Positions 46,392 to 56,111 of a stretch of DNA of 64,000 bases are shown here, one piece after another. The notes beneath the pieces were generated by a model. It searched no databases. It had not been told where the DNA came from and worked only from the letters and a program-made list of their open reading frames with translations. Source of the stretch: DATAAP01 sp041690495 (GTDB lineage Bacteria; Pseudomonadota; Alphaproteobacteria; CACIAM-22H2). How positions within the stretch are numbered: the stretch's first letter is position 1; every line of letters starts with the position of its first letter. The stretch spans positions 124,001-188,000 of the forward strand of contig JAWLHE010000010.1 in assembly GCA_041690495.1 (NCBI GenBank), read 5' to 3'. Made by a program: the position numbers and the translations under genes.

Positions 46392-47273
46392 ATGAACAAG
46401 CGCGTCATCTTTCAAAGCAGGCTGCTGCCCTATCTGCTGGTCGCCCCGCAGATCGCGATCACCATAATCTTCTTCATCTGGCCGGCCGCACAGGCGGTCA
46501 AGCAGTCGGTCTTCATCGAAGGGGCATTCGGCGGCAACGCGCAGTTCGTCTGGCTCGAGAATTTCGAAGCGCTGTTCACCGATCCGCTCTACCTGCACTC
46601 GGCGCGGGTCACGGTCGTCTTCAGTGCTGCCGTTACCTTCTTCGGACTCGCCATTTCGCTGCTTCTCGCGGTCATGGCCGACCGCGTGATCAGGGGCGCC
46701 GGCCTCTACAAGACATTCCTGGTGTGGCCCTATGCCGTGGCGCCCGCCGTCGCCGGCGTGCTGTGGGGCTTCATGTTCAATCCCACGATTGGCGTTTTCG
46801 CCTACATGCTCCGGACCGCCGGCTACGACTGGAACCACGTGCTCAATGGCGGCCAGGCCATGGTGCTGGTGATCATCGCCGCGACCTGGAACCAGATCAG
46901 CTACAACTTCCTCTTCTTCCTCGCCGGCCTGCAGTCGATCCCGAAGTCGCTCATCGAGGCGGCCGCGATCGACGGCGCGGGTCCCGGCCGGCGGTTCTGG
47001 ACCATCATCCTTCCGCTGCTGTCGCCGACCGCGTTCTTCCTGCTGGTCGTCAACGTGGTGCATGCGTTCTTCGCCACCTTCGGCATCATCCATGCGGTGA
47101 CGCAGGGCGGGCCGGCGAAGGCGACGGAGATCCTGGTCTTCAAGGTCTACAACGACGGTTTCCGGGCGCTCGATCTCGGCGGCTCGGCGGCGCAGTCGGT
47201 CGTGCTCATGGCGGTTGTGATCGGCCTCACGGTCATCCAGTTCCGCTACATCGAGCGCAAGGTCCACTACTGA
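46392..47273 (+). CDS. ugpA: sn-Glycerol-3-phosphate ABC transporter permease
   Basis: The 293-residue membrane protein has six hydrophobic segments and the MalF-type EAA loop: SLIEAAAIDGAGPGRRFWTIILPLLSPT. The early QSVFIEGAFGGNAQFVWLENFEALFTDPLY fits UgpA. It pairs with UgpE to form the channel. Second gene of the ugpBAEC operon. Confidence 0.94.
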   Translation: MNKRVIFQSRLLPYLLVAPQIAITIIFFIWPAAQAVKQSVFIEGAFGGNAQFVWLENFEALFTDPLYLHSARVTVVFSAAVTFFGLAISLLLAVMADRVIRGAGLYKTFLVWPYAVAPAVAGVLWGFMFNPTIGVFAYMLRTAGYDWNHVLNGGQAMVLVIIAATWNQISYNFLFFLAGLQSIPKSLIEAAAIDGAGPGRRFWTIILPLLSPTAFFLLVVNVVHAFFATFGIIHAVTQGGPAKATEILVFKVYNDGFRALDLGGSAAQSVVLMAVVIGLTVIQFRYIERKVHY

Positions 47274-47286
47274 GAAGGCGCGGAGG

Positions 47287-48138
47287 ATGGTCGAGAACCG
47301 CCCCTGGCTCACCTTCGCGGCGCACGCGGTCCTCTTGCTCGGCGTGCTGATCGTCGCTTTTCCGGTCTACGTGACATTCATAGCCTCCACCCACGACCAG
47401 GCGGCGATGCTCTCCGGCGTGGTGCCGCTGCTGCCCGGCGAGCACTTCATCGAGAACTACCGCACCGTGCTGTGGGAAGGGATCGGCGCGTCGTCGAGCT
47501 CGCCGCCCGTCGGCATGATGATGTTCAACAGTCTGGTGATGGCGCTGTCGATCGCGATCGGCAAGATCGCGATCTCGATCATCGCCGCCTATGCGGTCGT
47601 CTATTTCAAGTTTCCGTTCCGGATGGCCTTTTTCTGGATGATCTTCATCACCCTGATGCTGCCGGTCGAGGTGCGCATCCTGCCGACCTACGAGGTCATC
47701 GCCAGTCTCGGCATGCTCGACACCTATGCCGGCCTGACCATCCCGCTGATCGCCTCGGCCACCGCGACGTTCCTGTTCCGCCAGTTCTTCCTGAGCGTGC
47801 CCGACGAGCTGACCGAGGCGGCGCGCATCGACGGCGCCGGTCCCATGCGTTTCTTCTGGGACGTCCTGCTGCCGCTGTCGCGCACCTCGATCGCGGCCCT
47901 GTTCGTCATCCAGTTCATCTACGGCTGGAACCAGTACCTGTGGCCGCTGCTGATCACCACGGACGAGAGTTATTACACCGTCGTCATGGGCATCTCGCGC
48001 ATGGTCAACGTCGTCGACGCCGCGGCGAAATGGAACTACGTGATGGCGGTCACGCTGCTGGCGATGATTCCGCCGGTGATCGTCGTGGTCCTGATGCAGC
48101 GCCAGTTCGTCAAGGGCCTGGTCGAGACCGAGAAGTAA
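47287..48138 (+). CDS. ugpE: sn-Glycerol-3-phosphate ABC transporter permease
   Basis: The 283-residue membrane protein has six hydrophobic segments and the EAA loop ELTEAARIDGAGPMRFFWDVLLPLSRT. The segment LPVEVRILPTYEVIASLGMLDTYAGL is typical of UgpE. It is 13 bp after ugpA and 11 bp before ugpC. Confidence 0.94.
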   Translation: MVENRPWLTFAAHAVLLLGVLIVAFPVYVTFIASTHDQAAMLSGVVPLLPGEHFIENYRTVLWEGIGASSSSPPVGMMMFNSLVMALSIAIGKIAISIIAAYAVVYFKFPFRMAFFWMIFITLMLPVEVRILPTYEVIASLGMLDTYAGLTIPLIASATATFLFRQFFLSVPDELTEAARIDGAGPMRFFWDVLLPLSRTSIAALFVIQFIYGWNQYLWPLLITTDESYYTVVMGISRMVNVVDAAAKWNYVMAVTLLAMIPPVIVVVLMQRQFVKGLVETEK

Positions 48139-48149
48139 GAAGGACCGCT

Positions 48150-49214
48150 ATGGCCGAAGTCAGCATCAGGCATGTGAAGAAAGCCTACGGCGAGATAGAG
48201 GTGATCCACGGAGTGGATTGCGAGATCGCCGATGGCGAGTTCATCGTCATTCTCGGACCCTCGGGCTGCGGCAAGTCGACCCTGCTGCGCATGATCGCCG
48301 GGCTCGAGGTCATCACCGGCGGCGAGATCGCCATCGGCGGGCGCGTGGTCAACAACCTGGAGCCCAAGGATCGCGACATCGCGATGGTGTTCCAGAACTA
48401 CGCGCTCTATCCGCACATGTCGGTCTACGACAACATGGCCTACGGGCTCCGCATCCGCGGCATGTCGAAAAGCGAGATCGAGGCGCGCGTGCAGAAGGCG
48501 GCCAAGATCCTCGAGCTCGGCCAGTACCTGCAGCGCAAGCCGCGCCAGCTTTCCGGCGGGCAGCGCCAGCGCGTCGCCATGGGCCGCGCCATCGTGCGCG
48601 AGCCGGCGGTGTTCCTGTTCGACGAGCCGCTGTCGAACCTCGACGCCAAGCTGCGCGTGCAGATGCGCATCGAGATCCGCCGTCTGCATCAGAACATCCG
48701 CACCACCAGCGTCTACGTCACCCACGACCAGGTCGAGGCGATGACCCTGGGCGACCGGCTGATCGTCATGAACAACGGCCGCGCCGAGCAGATCGGCAGC
48801 CCGATCGACGTCTACGAGAAGCCCGCCACCACCTTCGTCGCCGGGTTCATCGGCTCGCCCGCGATGAACATGCTGCCGGCGCGGCTGGGGGCCGACGGCG
48901 GCAGCGTCGAGCTCGACGGCGTCCGTCTTCCGGTGCAGGCGCCGGGCCACGGCGGCCGCGAGGTGATCCTCGGCATCCGGCCCGAACATGTCGAACTGGC
49001 CGAAGGCCGCTCCGGCGCGTTCGCGCTCGCCGTCGATTTCGTCGAGGCGCTCGGCGCCGATACGCTGGTGCATGGCGTTCTCGGCAGCACCGGGGCGGTG
49101 CTCACCGTGCGACTGCCCGGCATCACCCGCGTCGCCGCGGGCGACGGCCTCTCGCTGATCGCCCCGCCGGAGAGACTCCATCTCTTCGACGCAAAAACCG
49201 GCGCGCGTCTGTAG
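48150..49214 (+). CDS. ugpC: sn-Glycerol-3-phosphate ABC transporter ATP-binding protein
   Basis: The 354-residue ATPase has GPSGCGKST, FQNYALYPHMSVYDNM, signature LSGGQRQR, LFDEPLSNLDA and VTHDQVEAMTL, then a C-terminal regulatory OB-type domain (about residues 240-354) with GFIGSPAMNMLPA and ILGIRPEHVEL. This is the MalK/UgpC layout. The ATG at 48150 follows an AGAAGGACC. Confidence 0.95.
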   Translation: MAEVSIRHVKKAYGEIEVIHGVDCEIADGEFIVILGPSGCGKSTLLRMIAGLEVITGGEIAIGGRVVNNLEPKDRDIAMVFQNYALYPHMSVYDNMAYGLRIRGMSKSEIEARVQKAAKILELGQYLQRKPRQLSGGQRQRVAMGRAIVREPAVFLFDEPLSNLDAKLRVQMRIEIRRLHQNIRTTSVYVTHDQVEAMTLGDRLIVMNNGRAEQIGSPIDVYEKPATTFVAGFIGSPAMNMLPARLGADGGSVELDGVRLPVQAPGHGGREVILGIRPEHVELAEGRSGAFALAVDFVEALGADTLVHGVLGSTGAVLTVRLPGITRVAAGDGLSLIAPPERLHLFDAKTGARL

Positions 49215-49239
49215 GTTCTTTTCAGTTCGATGGAGATCG

Positions 49240-49256
49240 GGCCGCCGTCGGCGGCC
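49240..49256. terminator. Hairpin between convergent ugpC and luxR-type gene
   Basis: GGCCGCC and GGCGGCC form a perfect 7-bp stem with a 3-nt loop between the convergent stops at 49214 and 49274. No T-run is present; it may still end transcription in both directions. Confidence 0.4.
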
Positions 49257-49273
49257 GGTCCGCGGCGCGGCGA

Positions 49274-50359
49274 TCAACCGTCCAGCAGATTGGGGCTGAT
49301 GCGGAGGAGCAGGCCGACGAGTTCGGCCTGACGGTTCGTCCCCGTCTTCGCGAACACTTCGGCGAGATGTGCGCGTGCCGTGGCGCGCGCGACGCCAAGC
49401 CGGCCCGCGGCCGCATCGAGCCCGTCGCCGCGCGCGATTTCGCGCGCCAGCGCTGCCTGGGCAGGCGTGAGGCCGAACATCGCCTGCAGGCGCTGGGAAG
49501 GCGGCGCCGGGTTGCCGTCGGCGTTCGCAATGAACACGAGTGCCGCCGGCCGCTCGCCGATAAGCCACGACGCCTCGCTGCGCATCGGAACGACCACGAT
49601 ACCGAGGGGCGCGCGGCCCGGGCGTGGCAGCGAAAGCGATCCGCCTTGGCCCGCTATCAGCGCGCGCAGGGCGGCGGTCTGCGCCGACAACGGTGCGGCC
49701 AATGCGCCGCGCTCGGTACGCAGCCCGTCATTCGCGGTCAGGAGCGCCTCGGCGGCGGGGTTCGCAAACAGGACGCGCGCGTCGCGATCGACCAGCACCA
49801 CGCCGTCGCGCAGACGGTCGAGCGCCTCGCTGCGTTGCCATGATGCGGCGAGGCGGCGCTGGACCCGGAAGGCGCGCTTCAGATGCGGCGCGAGATGCTC
49901 CAGGACCTCGAATTCCTCCGGTCCGAAGGCGTTGCTCACGTCCGCCCGTCCCACGGCAATCGCGGCGGTGCAGTCGGGCGACCGATCGATCAGCAGGGCT
50001 GCGGATTCGACGACGCGGTTGGGAATGGACCAGTCGTTGTGGATCTCGGTCCGCGCCCATTCGGAAGGCGACATGATCATGCGGCCGGCCAGCACGCGTC
50101 CGGGCGTGCCGCCGATGACGGCCGGAAGGAACGGGTCGATTCGCCAGTAGTAGTCGAAATAGCTCCGGGCGGCGCCTGCATCGAATCCGATCGGCAGGAT
50201 TTCGGCCCGGCCGTTGGCGTGGCTGAAACTGATGAGGCCGGCTGTGTCTGCGCCGGTCGCCGTGGTCACGTTTTCGATCACCGCCGGCCACAATGCGGCG
50301 TCGAGTGCCGCGTCATAGATCGATGCGACCAGGCCGGAAAGGCCGTTCTCGTCCAGCAT
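49274..50359 (-). CDS. LuxR family transcriptional regulator
   Basis: The 361-residue protein has a C-terminal LuxR HTH (about residues 295-355: FGLTPAQAALAREIARGDGLDAAAGRLGVARATARAHLAEVFAKTGTNRQAELV). A middle PAS-like part holds RDGVVLVDRDARVLFANPAAEALL; the N-terminal region has no clear homolog. It is transcribed toward the ugp operon on the other strand. The signal it senses is unknown. Confidence 0.88.
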   Translation of the reverse strand: MLDENGLSGLVASIYDAALDAALWPAVIENVTTATGADTAGLISFSHANGRAEILPIGFDAGAARSYFDYYWRIDPFLPAVIGGTPGRVLAGRMIMSPSEWARTEIHNDWSIPNRVVESAALLIDRSPDCTAAIAVGRADVSNAFGPEEFEVLEHLAPHLKRAFRVQRRLAASWQRSEALDRLRDGVVLVDRDARVLFANPAAEALLTANDGLRTERGALAAPLSAQTAALRALIAGQGGSLSLPRPGRAPLGIVVVPMRSEASWLIGERPAALVFIANADGNPAPPSQRLQAMFGLTPAQAALAREIARGDGLDAAAGRLGVARATARAHLAEVFAKTGTNRQAELVGLLLRISPNLLDG

Positions 50360-50426
50360 GCGCGCCTCGGTTCTCGCCCCGGACTACAGACTGCCCCGGC
50401 TGCAATCTGGAGTCGAGGCTTGCTCG

Positions 50427-51059
50427 TCAGCGCCGCGCCTCGGTGGCCATCCTGACGGCGAGCCCGGCCAGCACCGTTCCCATCAGCCAGCGCTGCGCCA
50501 CCAGCCATGCCGGGCGCGACACGAGGAAGACGGCGATCGATCCGGCCGTTATCGCGATCAGCGCGTTGACGGTGACGCTGACCGCGATCTGGGTGAAGCC
50601 CAGCGCCAGCGATTGGCCGAGCACGCTGCCCGCTGCGGGATCGATGAACTGCGGCAGCAGCGACAGATACAGCATCGCGATCTTCGGGTTCAGCAGGTTG
50701 GTCAGGAAGCCCATCGCAAACAGCTTGTGCGGCGCGTCCTTCGGCAGCGCGCGCACCTGGAACGGCGACCGTCCGCCCGGCCTCACCGCCTGCCAGGCGA
50801 GATAGAGAAGATAGGCAGCACCCGCGAAGCGCAGCGCGTCGTAGGCATACGGCACGGCGAAGACCAGCGCGGTGATGCCGAGGGCCGCGCACAGCATGTA
50901 GAAGACGAAGCCGAGCGCCACGCCGCCCAGCGAGATCAGCCCGGCCAGCCGCCCCTGGCAGATCGATCGTGAGATCAGATAGATCATGTTCGGCCCCGGC
51001 GTCAGCACCATGCCGAGGGCGACGAGGGCAAAGGCGATCAGGTTGGTCGTGCTGGGCAT
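50427..51059 (-). CDS. LysE/RhtB family exporter
   Basis: The 210-residue membrane protein has five to six hydrophobic segments and the LysE hallmark near the N-terminus: LVALGMVLTPGPNMIYLISRSICQGR, followed by GFLTNLLNPKIAMLYLSLLPQFI. It probably exports an amino acid or related compound. It is 9 bp downstream of the GNAT stop, so likely co-transcribed. Confidence 0.92.
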   Translation of the reverse strand: MPSTTNLIAFALVALGMVLTPGPNMIYLISRSICQGRLAGLISLGGVALGFVFYMLCAALGITALVFAVPYAYDALRFAGAAYLLYLAWQAVRPGGRSPFQVRALPKDAPHKLFAMGFLTNLLNPKIAMLYLSLLPQFIDPAAGSVLGQSLALGFTQIAVSVTVNALIAITAGSIAVFLVSRPAWLVAQRWLMGTVLAGLAVRMATEARR

Positions 51060-51068
51060 TGCAGTTGC

Positions 51069-51689
51069 TTACCAATCGGCGGTCGATGGCACCATTGCGT
51101 TTCTTTCAGACGTATCAAGCGCGGCACTCGGGCTCCCTTTCACCAACGGCGAGAGGGGTGTCACGCCACTCAACTCGCCGCCGCGTCGGCGAAGCCACCT
51201 CCATGGCTGGACGGTGCCCGAGACCCCCCGGAACGCGTGCGGCGTGAGGGCGAGCGCCTGCAGCCGGGCCGGGTCCTCGCCCGGCATGACGATGCCGAGC
51301 GGTGCCGCCGGCACGAATCCGAACCGGCTGTAATAGGCGGAGTCGCCGACCAGCAGGACACGCTCGTGCCGCGCCCAGGCCGCCATGTCCAGGGTGCGCC
51401 GCACCAGGATGCCGCCGATGCCCAGCGCCCGCTGACCCTTCGCCACTGCCAGGGGGCCGAGCAGCAGGCCCTGCCGCTTCACGCGACCGACGGCCACCGG
51501 CCAGTAGCGGATCGTGCCGATCACCGTGTCGTTCTCATCCCGGGCGACCAGCTTCAGGTGGGGGAGAGGCTCGATTCCGGCCCGGTAGCGGTACGAAATC
51601 TTCGACTCCCGGAACGGGCCGAACGCCTCGTCGAGCAGAATTTCGATGGCCGGGCCGTCCTCGGCCCGCTCGGTGGTGATCGTGAACAT
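51069..51689 (-). CDS. GNAT family N-acetyltransferase
   Basis: The 206-residue protein starts at MFTITTERAED (51689). The acetyl-CoA loop is LAVAKGQRALGIGGILVRRTLDMA, followed by VLLVGDSAYYSRFGFVPA, the pattern of the YhbS-like GNAT branch. The last 40 residues lie outside the domain. Co-transcription with lysE suggests acetylation linked to export of the same compound, but the substrate is unknown. Confidence 0.88.
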   Translation of the reverse strand: MFTITTERAEDGPAIEILLDEAFGPFRESKISYRYRAGIEPLPHLKLVARDENDTVIGTIRYWPVAVGRVKRQGLLLGPLAVAKGQRALGIGGILVRRTLDMAAWARHERVLLVGDSAYYSRFGFVPAAPLGIVMPGEDPARLQALALTPHAFRGVSGTVQPWRWLRRRGGELSGVTPLSPLVKGSPSAALDTSERNAMVPSTADW

Positions 51690-52066
51690 GGAATCCTCAA
51701 CACGTGCGAATGACAGGGCAGGGGTGGCGGGCCTGTCGCCCGACCCGTGCCGCCGCTTCTCGTTGTGTTGAGGAAGAGGGAGCGCTGGAGACGCGCGATT
51801 ACGCCCGGATGGCCGCCTCCCGGCGGCTGTCACGGCGTCGTCGTCGCTGAATTGCGGTCGCGCAATACATCATGGGTCTCCGGCGCGGGACACTACCACG
51901 AGCCTGGCCGGCGTCAACAGGGATCATATTGAAGCCCGCCCGCCGATTCGGCATGGCAGTGGTTCGCCTCGCTCCAACGGGGGAGAGGCCTCGGGGATGT
52001 CCTGGACTTTGCCCATCCGCGTCTTATCACGCGCTGCTGGAAAAGAACTCCATCCTGCCCGTCCCA
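51690..52066. other. Intergenic region, no gene seen
   Basis: These 377 bases between the GNAT start and the LysR stop contain no convincing gene. A short GCCGCC-TCCC-GGCGGC hairpin lies at 51812-51827. The GNAT-lysE promoter should be here. The base make-up is like its neighbours. Confidence 0.5.
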
Positions 52067-52681
52067 CTACGCTGTAAGGCGTAATCGCGCTGTTCGACGC
52101 GACACTGTCGATGGCGGACCGAGAGCGAGCAGGCCGGAACGCAGGGTTTCGATCTCCGGACAATCGGCTGTGCCGAGCGGGGCGATCAGAAAACCGTTCT
52201 CCAGAGGGTCGCAGCGGTAGCCCGGATGGCGCCGCGGGCTGCTTTCGATCAGCACATCGATCTTGCCCTCGAGCAACTCGTGCAGGCCCGCCGGCTGACT
52301 AACGCGGGCAGCGACTTGCGGGTGAGCCCGGCGGACCTGCGCGAGCCGCCTCCGCAAATCGTCGATGTCGACGCGGCCATGTACCCCGATATGCAACAGG
52401 TTCGTGATCCCCTCGGGCTTGAGTTCGGCGGTCGCCTCGGCGATGCGACCAAACGCTTGACGTATTGGCGTCAGATAGGCTTCCCCGGCGGGGGTCAGGA
52501 TCACCTGCCGTGTCAACCGCTCGAATAGTTGCACGCCCAGCCGCTCCTCCAGCAGGCGAACTTGCTGGCTGACCGCGCCTGCAGTGACGTGCAGCTCGTG
52601 CGCGGCCTGCTTGAAGCTGAGGTGGCGAGCCGCCGCCTCGAAGGCGCGCAGGGCATTGAGGGGCGGCAGCAGGTAAGTCAT
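52067..52681 (-). CDS. LysR family regulator, short
   Basis: The 204-residue protein has an intact LysR HTH (LNALRAFEAAARHLSFKQAAHELHVTAGAVSQQVRLLEERLGVQLFER) of the GcvA kind. The effector domain is short: after a DVLIESSPRRHPGYRCDPL it goes straight to FLIAPLGTADCPEIETLR, which looks like the usual C-terminal end. Family members are near 300 residues, so about 90 may be missing. It is divergent from the MFS gene, with 134 bp between starts. It may be a defective or a constitutive regulator. Confidence 0.75.
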   Translation of the reverse strand: MTYLLPPLNALRAFEAAARHLSFKQAAHELHVTAGAVSQQVRLLEERLGVQLFERLTRQVILTPAGEAYLTPIRQAFGRIAEATAELKPEGITNLLHIGVHGRVDIDDLRRRLAQVRRAHPQVAARVSQPAGLHELLEGKIDVLIESSPRRHPGYRCDPLENGFLIAPLGTADCPEIETLRSGLLALGPPSTVSRRTARLRLTA

Positions 52682-52815
52682 GGCTGGCTCCCGGGGAGTG
52701 CGGCCGCAAGCATGCATGAGGCCCGCTCGCGCGACAAAGGAGAAATCCTGCTTTGTCGCAGGCGAAGCCAGTCCGTACGGATGGGCAGCTTTCGCACCTG
52801 CCAGAGGACTCAGCA

Positions 52816-54081
52816 GTGCCGACCGAAATGCCCTCCATCGAGACTTCGTACTCGTGGGTCCGCCTCCTCGCGTCGATCACTCTCAGTACATTGGGCTGCG
52901 TTGGCCTGTGGTCTTTGGCCGTAGCGTTGCCGGCAGTGCAGGCGGATTTCGGCGTGCAGCGGGCCGGGGCTTCCCTGCCCTATACGCTCACGATGATCGG
53001 CTTCATGATCGGCGGCGTCACGGTTGGCCGATTTGCGGACCGCTTCGGCATCGTGCCGCCGTTTGCCGGCGGCACGATCCTCATGTGCCTCGGCTACATC
53101 CTGACTGCTTCCGCCCCGACCCTGCCCGCATTCGCAGTAGTCTCCGGTCTGACCATCGGTCTTGGCAGCGCGGCGAGCTTCGCGCCGTTGGTGGCCGACG
53201 CGTCGCTTTGGTTCGACAGGCACCGCGGCCTCGCCATCTCCCTGGCCACTATCGGCAGCTCGCTTTCCGGTGTGGTCTGGCCGCCGATCATCCAGCACTT
53301 CATCGCTGAGGTCGGCTGGCGCCAGACCCACGTCGGCATCGGCATCTTCTGCCTGGCCACGATGCTGCCGCTGGCTCTTGTCCTGCGGCGACGGCCTGTA
53401 TTCGACAAGCCTGCCATTGAAGCTGCAAGCATCGGCAATGCCAACCAGGCCATCGACTTGCCGCCCAATGTCACACATGCACTGCTGACCTTCGCCGGTC
53501 TGTGCTGCTGCGTCGCCATGTCGATGCCGCAGGTGCACTTGGTCGCCTACTGCGCCGATCTAGGCTACGGTCCAGCCCGAGGCGCCGAGATGCTGGCGGT
53601 GATGCTCGGCTCTGGCGTAGCGAGCCGTCTGACCTTCGGCTGGGTGTTCAGTCGCATCGGCGGCTTGCGGACCCTGCTGCTGGGCTCCGTCATGCAGGCC
53701 ATGGCTCTCGCGCTTTATCTGCCTTTCGACGGGCTCGTTTCGCTTTACGTCGTTTCGGCCGCCTTCGGCCTGGCGCAGGGTGGCCTTGTGCCGAGTTACG
53801 CGGTGATCATCCGTGAGCTGTTCCCTGCCCAGGAGGCCGGTCTTCGCGTCAGCCTCGCCATCTCGACCACGCTCGCTGGCATGGCGTTGGGCGGCTGGCT
53901 GGCCGGCGCCATCTACGACTGGACTGGCTCGTACGCCGCAGCGCTCGTCAATGGTATTGCCTGGAATCTAGCGAACATCGCGATCGCCTTCTGGCTGTTG
54001 CGGCAGATGCGCGGGCGCGCTGCAGGCCTCGGTGCCGCGTGGCCGCCGTCGATCGGCCGAACGCGCGCGTCCACCGGCTGA
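52816..54081 (+). CDS. MFS transporter (monocarboxylate/OFA-like)
   Basis: The 421-residue protein has 12 hydrophobic segments and the MFS loop 2-3 motif GRFADRFGIVPPFAGG. The layout resembles oxalate/formate and monocarboxylate transporters. AGAGGA at 52803-52808 sits 7 nt before a GTG at 52816, which is chosen; an in-frame TTG at 52753 and ATG at 52828 are alternatives. The divergent short LysR is its likely regulator. Confidence 0.88.
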   Translation: MPTEMPSIETSYSWVRLLASITLSTLGCVGLWSLAVALPAVQADFGVQRAGASLPYTLTMIGFMIGGVTVGRFADRFGIVPPFAGGTILMCLGYILTASAPTLPAFAVVSGLTIGLGSAASFAPLVADASLWFDRHRGLAISLATIGSSLSGVVWPPIIQHFIAEVGWRQTHVGIGIFCLATMLPLALVLRRRPVFDKPAIEAASIGNANQAIDLPPNVTHALLTFAGLCCCVAMSMPQVHLVAYCADLGYGPARGAEMLAVMLGSGVASRLTFGWVFSRIGGLRTLLLGSVMQAMALALYLPFDGLVSLYVVSAAFGLAQGGLVPSYAVIIRELFPAQEAGLRVSLAISTTLAGMALGGWLAGAIYDWTGSYAAALVNGIAWNLANIAIAFWLLRQMRGRAAGLGAAWPPSIGRTRASTG

Positions 54082-54177
54082 TGCAGTGCTGGCCGCCAGC
54101 GCTTCACGTTCCGTGTCATGCGACGGATCGTGCCCCGCGCGTTTTCGATGGCTATCGCCCGATCAGCCGAATTTGGC

Positions 54178-55047
54178 TCAGAGGTCGATCTCGGTCCAGA
54201 TCGGCTGGTGGTCGGAGCCCTGGGCCTGCTCGTCGATCCGGGCGCTCCGGATCAATCCGGCCAGGCTGGCGCTGACGAAGCAATAGTCGATGCGGTGGCC
54301 GGTGCTGACGCTGCCGCTGCGGCAGGTGACGCCCTCGCCCTCACCATGGCCGGCCGCGACCCAGGCGTCGACGAAGCCCTCGGGATTGTTCATCCGGCCA
54401 TAAGGTCCGACCGGACCGACGAAGCGATCGTACAGGGGCGAGCTCGCGAACATGTTGAAATCGCCCATCAGGATCGCCTCGCGCGGCATGACCGGAAGCG
54501 CCTCGCCGTTGGACCAGTCGTCGCGAAGACGGCCGCACCACGCACCGCCCTCGACCGGGGCGCGGCGGTGGATGTCGAGCAGGGCGTCGATCTGCGGCGC
54601 CCGCGTCGCGTCGGCGAGATGCGTCAGGTGGAGCGAGTAGAACCGCACCGGGCCGCGCTTCGTGTCGATGACGCCCTCGAGCGCGCAGCGCTGCAGGCTG
54701 AGCTGCTCCAGCGTCGCGAATTTCGGCAGCATGAAATTGCGCGAGCTCAGGATCGGCGTGCGCGACAACAGCATGTTGCCGAACTGGCGGCGGCGGTGGA
54801 CGGGCCTTCCATCGGTTCCCGTGGTGCTCGCATCGAGATCGAGGCCCGGCCCATAGACCCAGTGATAGTCCGGCAGCAGCCGGGTCAGCTCCGCCACCTG
54901 GTCGACCATCCCGGAGCGCGCGAAGAACCGCTCGACCTCCTGGAGGGCGATGACGTCGGCGCCGCGCACCGTCGCGGCGATGCGGTCCAGGTCGAAACGG
55001 TTGTCTTTGCCACGCCCGAACTGGATATTGTAGCTGACCAGCCGCAT
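54178..55047 (-). CDS. Endonuclease/exonuclease/phosphatase family protein
   Basis: The 289-residue protein has the EEP fold: MRLVSYNIQFGRG at the start, VIALQEVERF with the metal Glu, and the C-terminal GDFNMFASS and SDHQPIWTEI with the catalytic Asp-His. It also carries SLHLTHLADATRAPQI. Members hydrolyse DNA, sugar phosphates or phospholipids; substrate not clear. The ATG at 55047 is chosen over 55062. Confidence 0.9.
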   Translation of the reverse strand: MRLVSYNIQFGRGKDNRFDLDRIAATVRGADVIALQEVERFFARSGMVDQVAELTRLLPDYHWVYGPGLDLDASTTGTDGRPVHRRRQFGNMLLSRTPILSSRNFMLPKFATLEQLSLQRCALEGVIDTKRGPVRFYSLHLTHLADATRAPQIDALLDIHRRAPVEGGAWCGRLRDDWSNGEALPVMPREAILMGDFNMFASSPLYDRFVGPVGPYGRMNNPEGFVDAWVAAGHGEGEGVTCRSGSVSTGHRIDYCFVSASLAGLIRSARIDEQAQGSDHQPIWTEIDL

Positions 55048-55126
55048 CGCCCCTCCATGCACGCAGGATCGCGCTCACTATCACGGCGGGTGCATCCTGC
55101 CTACCCTCGGTTGCCGCAAGCCCGGA

Positions 55127-56044
55127 ATGTCGAATCCGCCGTCCCATCCAGCGCCGCACGGAGTTTCGCTGCTGCTCCTCCTCGTGCTCGGCACCAACTG
55201 GGGGCTAGGATTCTCGCTCTCCAAGTTCGGCGTGACCGGCGGTCTGCATCCGCTCGGCTATGCATTCTGGCAATGCGCCGGCGGCGGGCTGGTGCTGCTT
55301 GCGATCAGCTATTTCCGGGGCCATCTCCCGCCGCTCGGCTGGCGGCATCTGCGCTATTACCTGATCTGCGGCATTGCCAACATCGCCTTGCCGAATTTCA
55401 TCGCCCTGGTCGCCGTGCGGCGCGTGCCGGTCGGCATTGTCGTGCTGCTGGTCTCATTGGCGCCGCTGATCACCTACGGCGTGGCGCAGCTCGCGGGTCT
55501 GGAGCGGTTCAGCCTGCGCCGCGCCGCCGGCATCGTCGTCGGCCTGATCGGCGCGGCCATGATCCTGGTTCCGCGCGCAAGCCTGCCGTCGGGCGAGGCG
55601 TTCGGCTGGGTGCTGTTCGCGATGGGAACGCCGCTCTGCTATGGCGTCAGCAACGTCTATCTCGCCGTGGCGCGCCCGCCCGGTGTGCCGTCGCTGGCGC
55701 TTGGCGGCGCCATGCAGTTCGGCGCCGCATCGGCCCTTCTTCCCGTGGGGCTTGCCGTCGGCGCGATGCATGTCCCGCTTCCGCCGCTCACCACGGCGGA
55801 GACCGCCAATCTCCTGCATATCCTCGTTTCCGGCCTCGGCTCGCTGATCTTCTTCGAGCTGATGCGCATGCGCGGACCGGTCATCGCCAGCCAGGTCGGC
55901 TACATCGTCTGCCTGTCCGGCGTGTTCTGGGGCAAGCTGTTCTTCGGCGAGCAGCACAGCCTGTGGGTCTGGGCGGCGATGGTGGTCATCTTCACCGGCC
56001 TCGCCCTCGTTACCTGGCCGGCCAGGCGAGCGGTTCCGGCCTGA
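55127..56044 (+). CDS. EamA/DMT family transporter
   Basis: The 305-residue protein has ten hydrophobic segments as two EamA repeats, with GTNWGLGFSLSKFGVTGGLHPL near the start and FLxxPV-type MRGPVIASQVGYIVCLSGVFWGKLFFGE near the end. It probably exports metabolites or amino acids. It is divergent from the EEP gene. Confidence 0.92.
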   Translation: MSNPPSHPAPHGVSLLLLLVLGTNWGLGFSLSKFGVTGGLHPLGYAFWQCAGGGLVLLAISYFRGHLPPLGWRHLRYYLICGIANIALPNFIALVAVRRVPVGIVVLLVSLAPLITYGVAQLAGLERFSLRRAAGIVVGLIGAAMILVPRASLPSGEAFGWVLFAMGTPLCYGVSNVYLAVARPPGVPSLALGGAMQFGAASALLPVGLAVGAMHVPLPPLTTAETANLLHILVSGLGSLIFFELMRMRGPVIASQVGYIVCLSGVFWGKLFFGEQHSLWVWAAMVVIFTGLALVTWPARRAVPA

Positions 56045-56111
56045 AGAAAGCGGGTTGACCGGCGCTCCGGTTTGGCCTGGGATCGGGGCGGACCACTGCG
56101 TCCTGCCCGAA

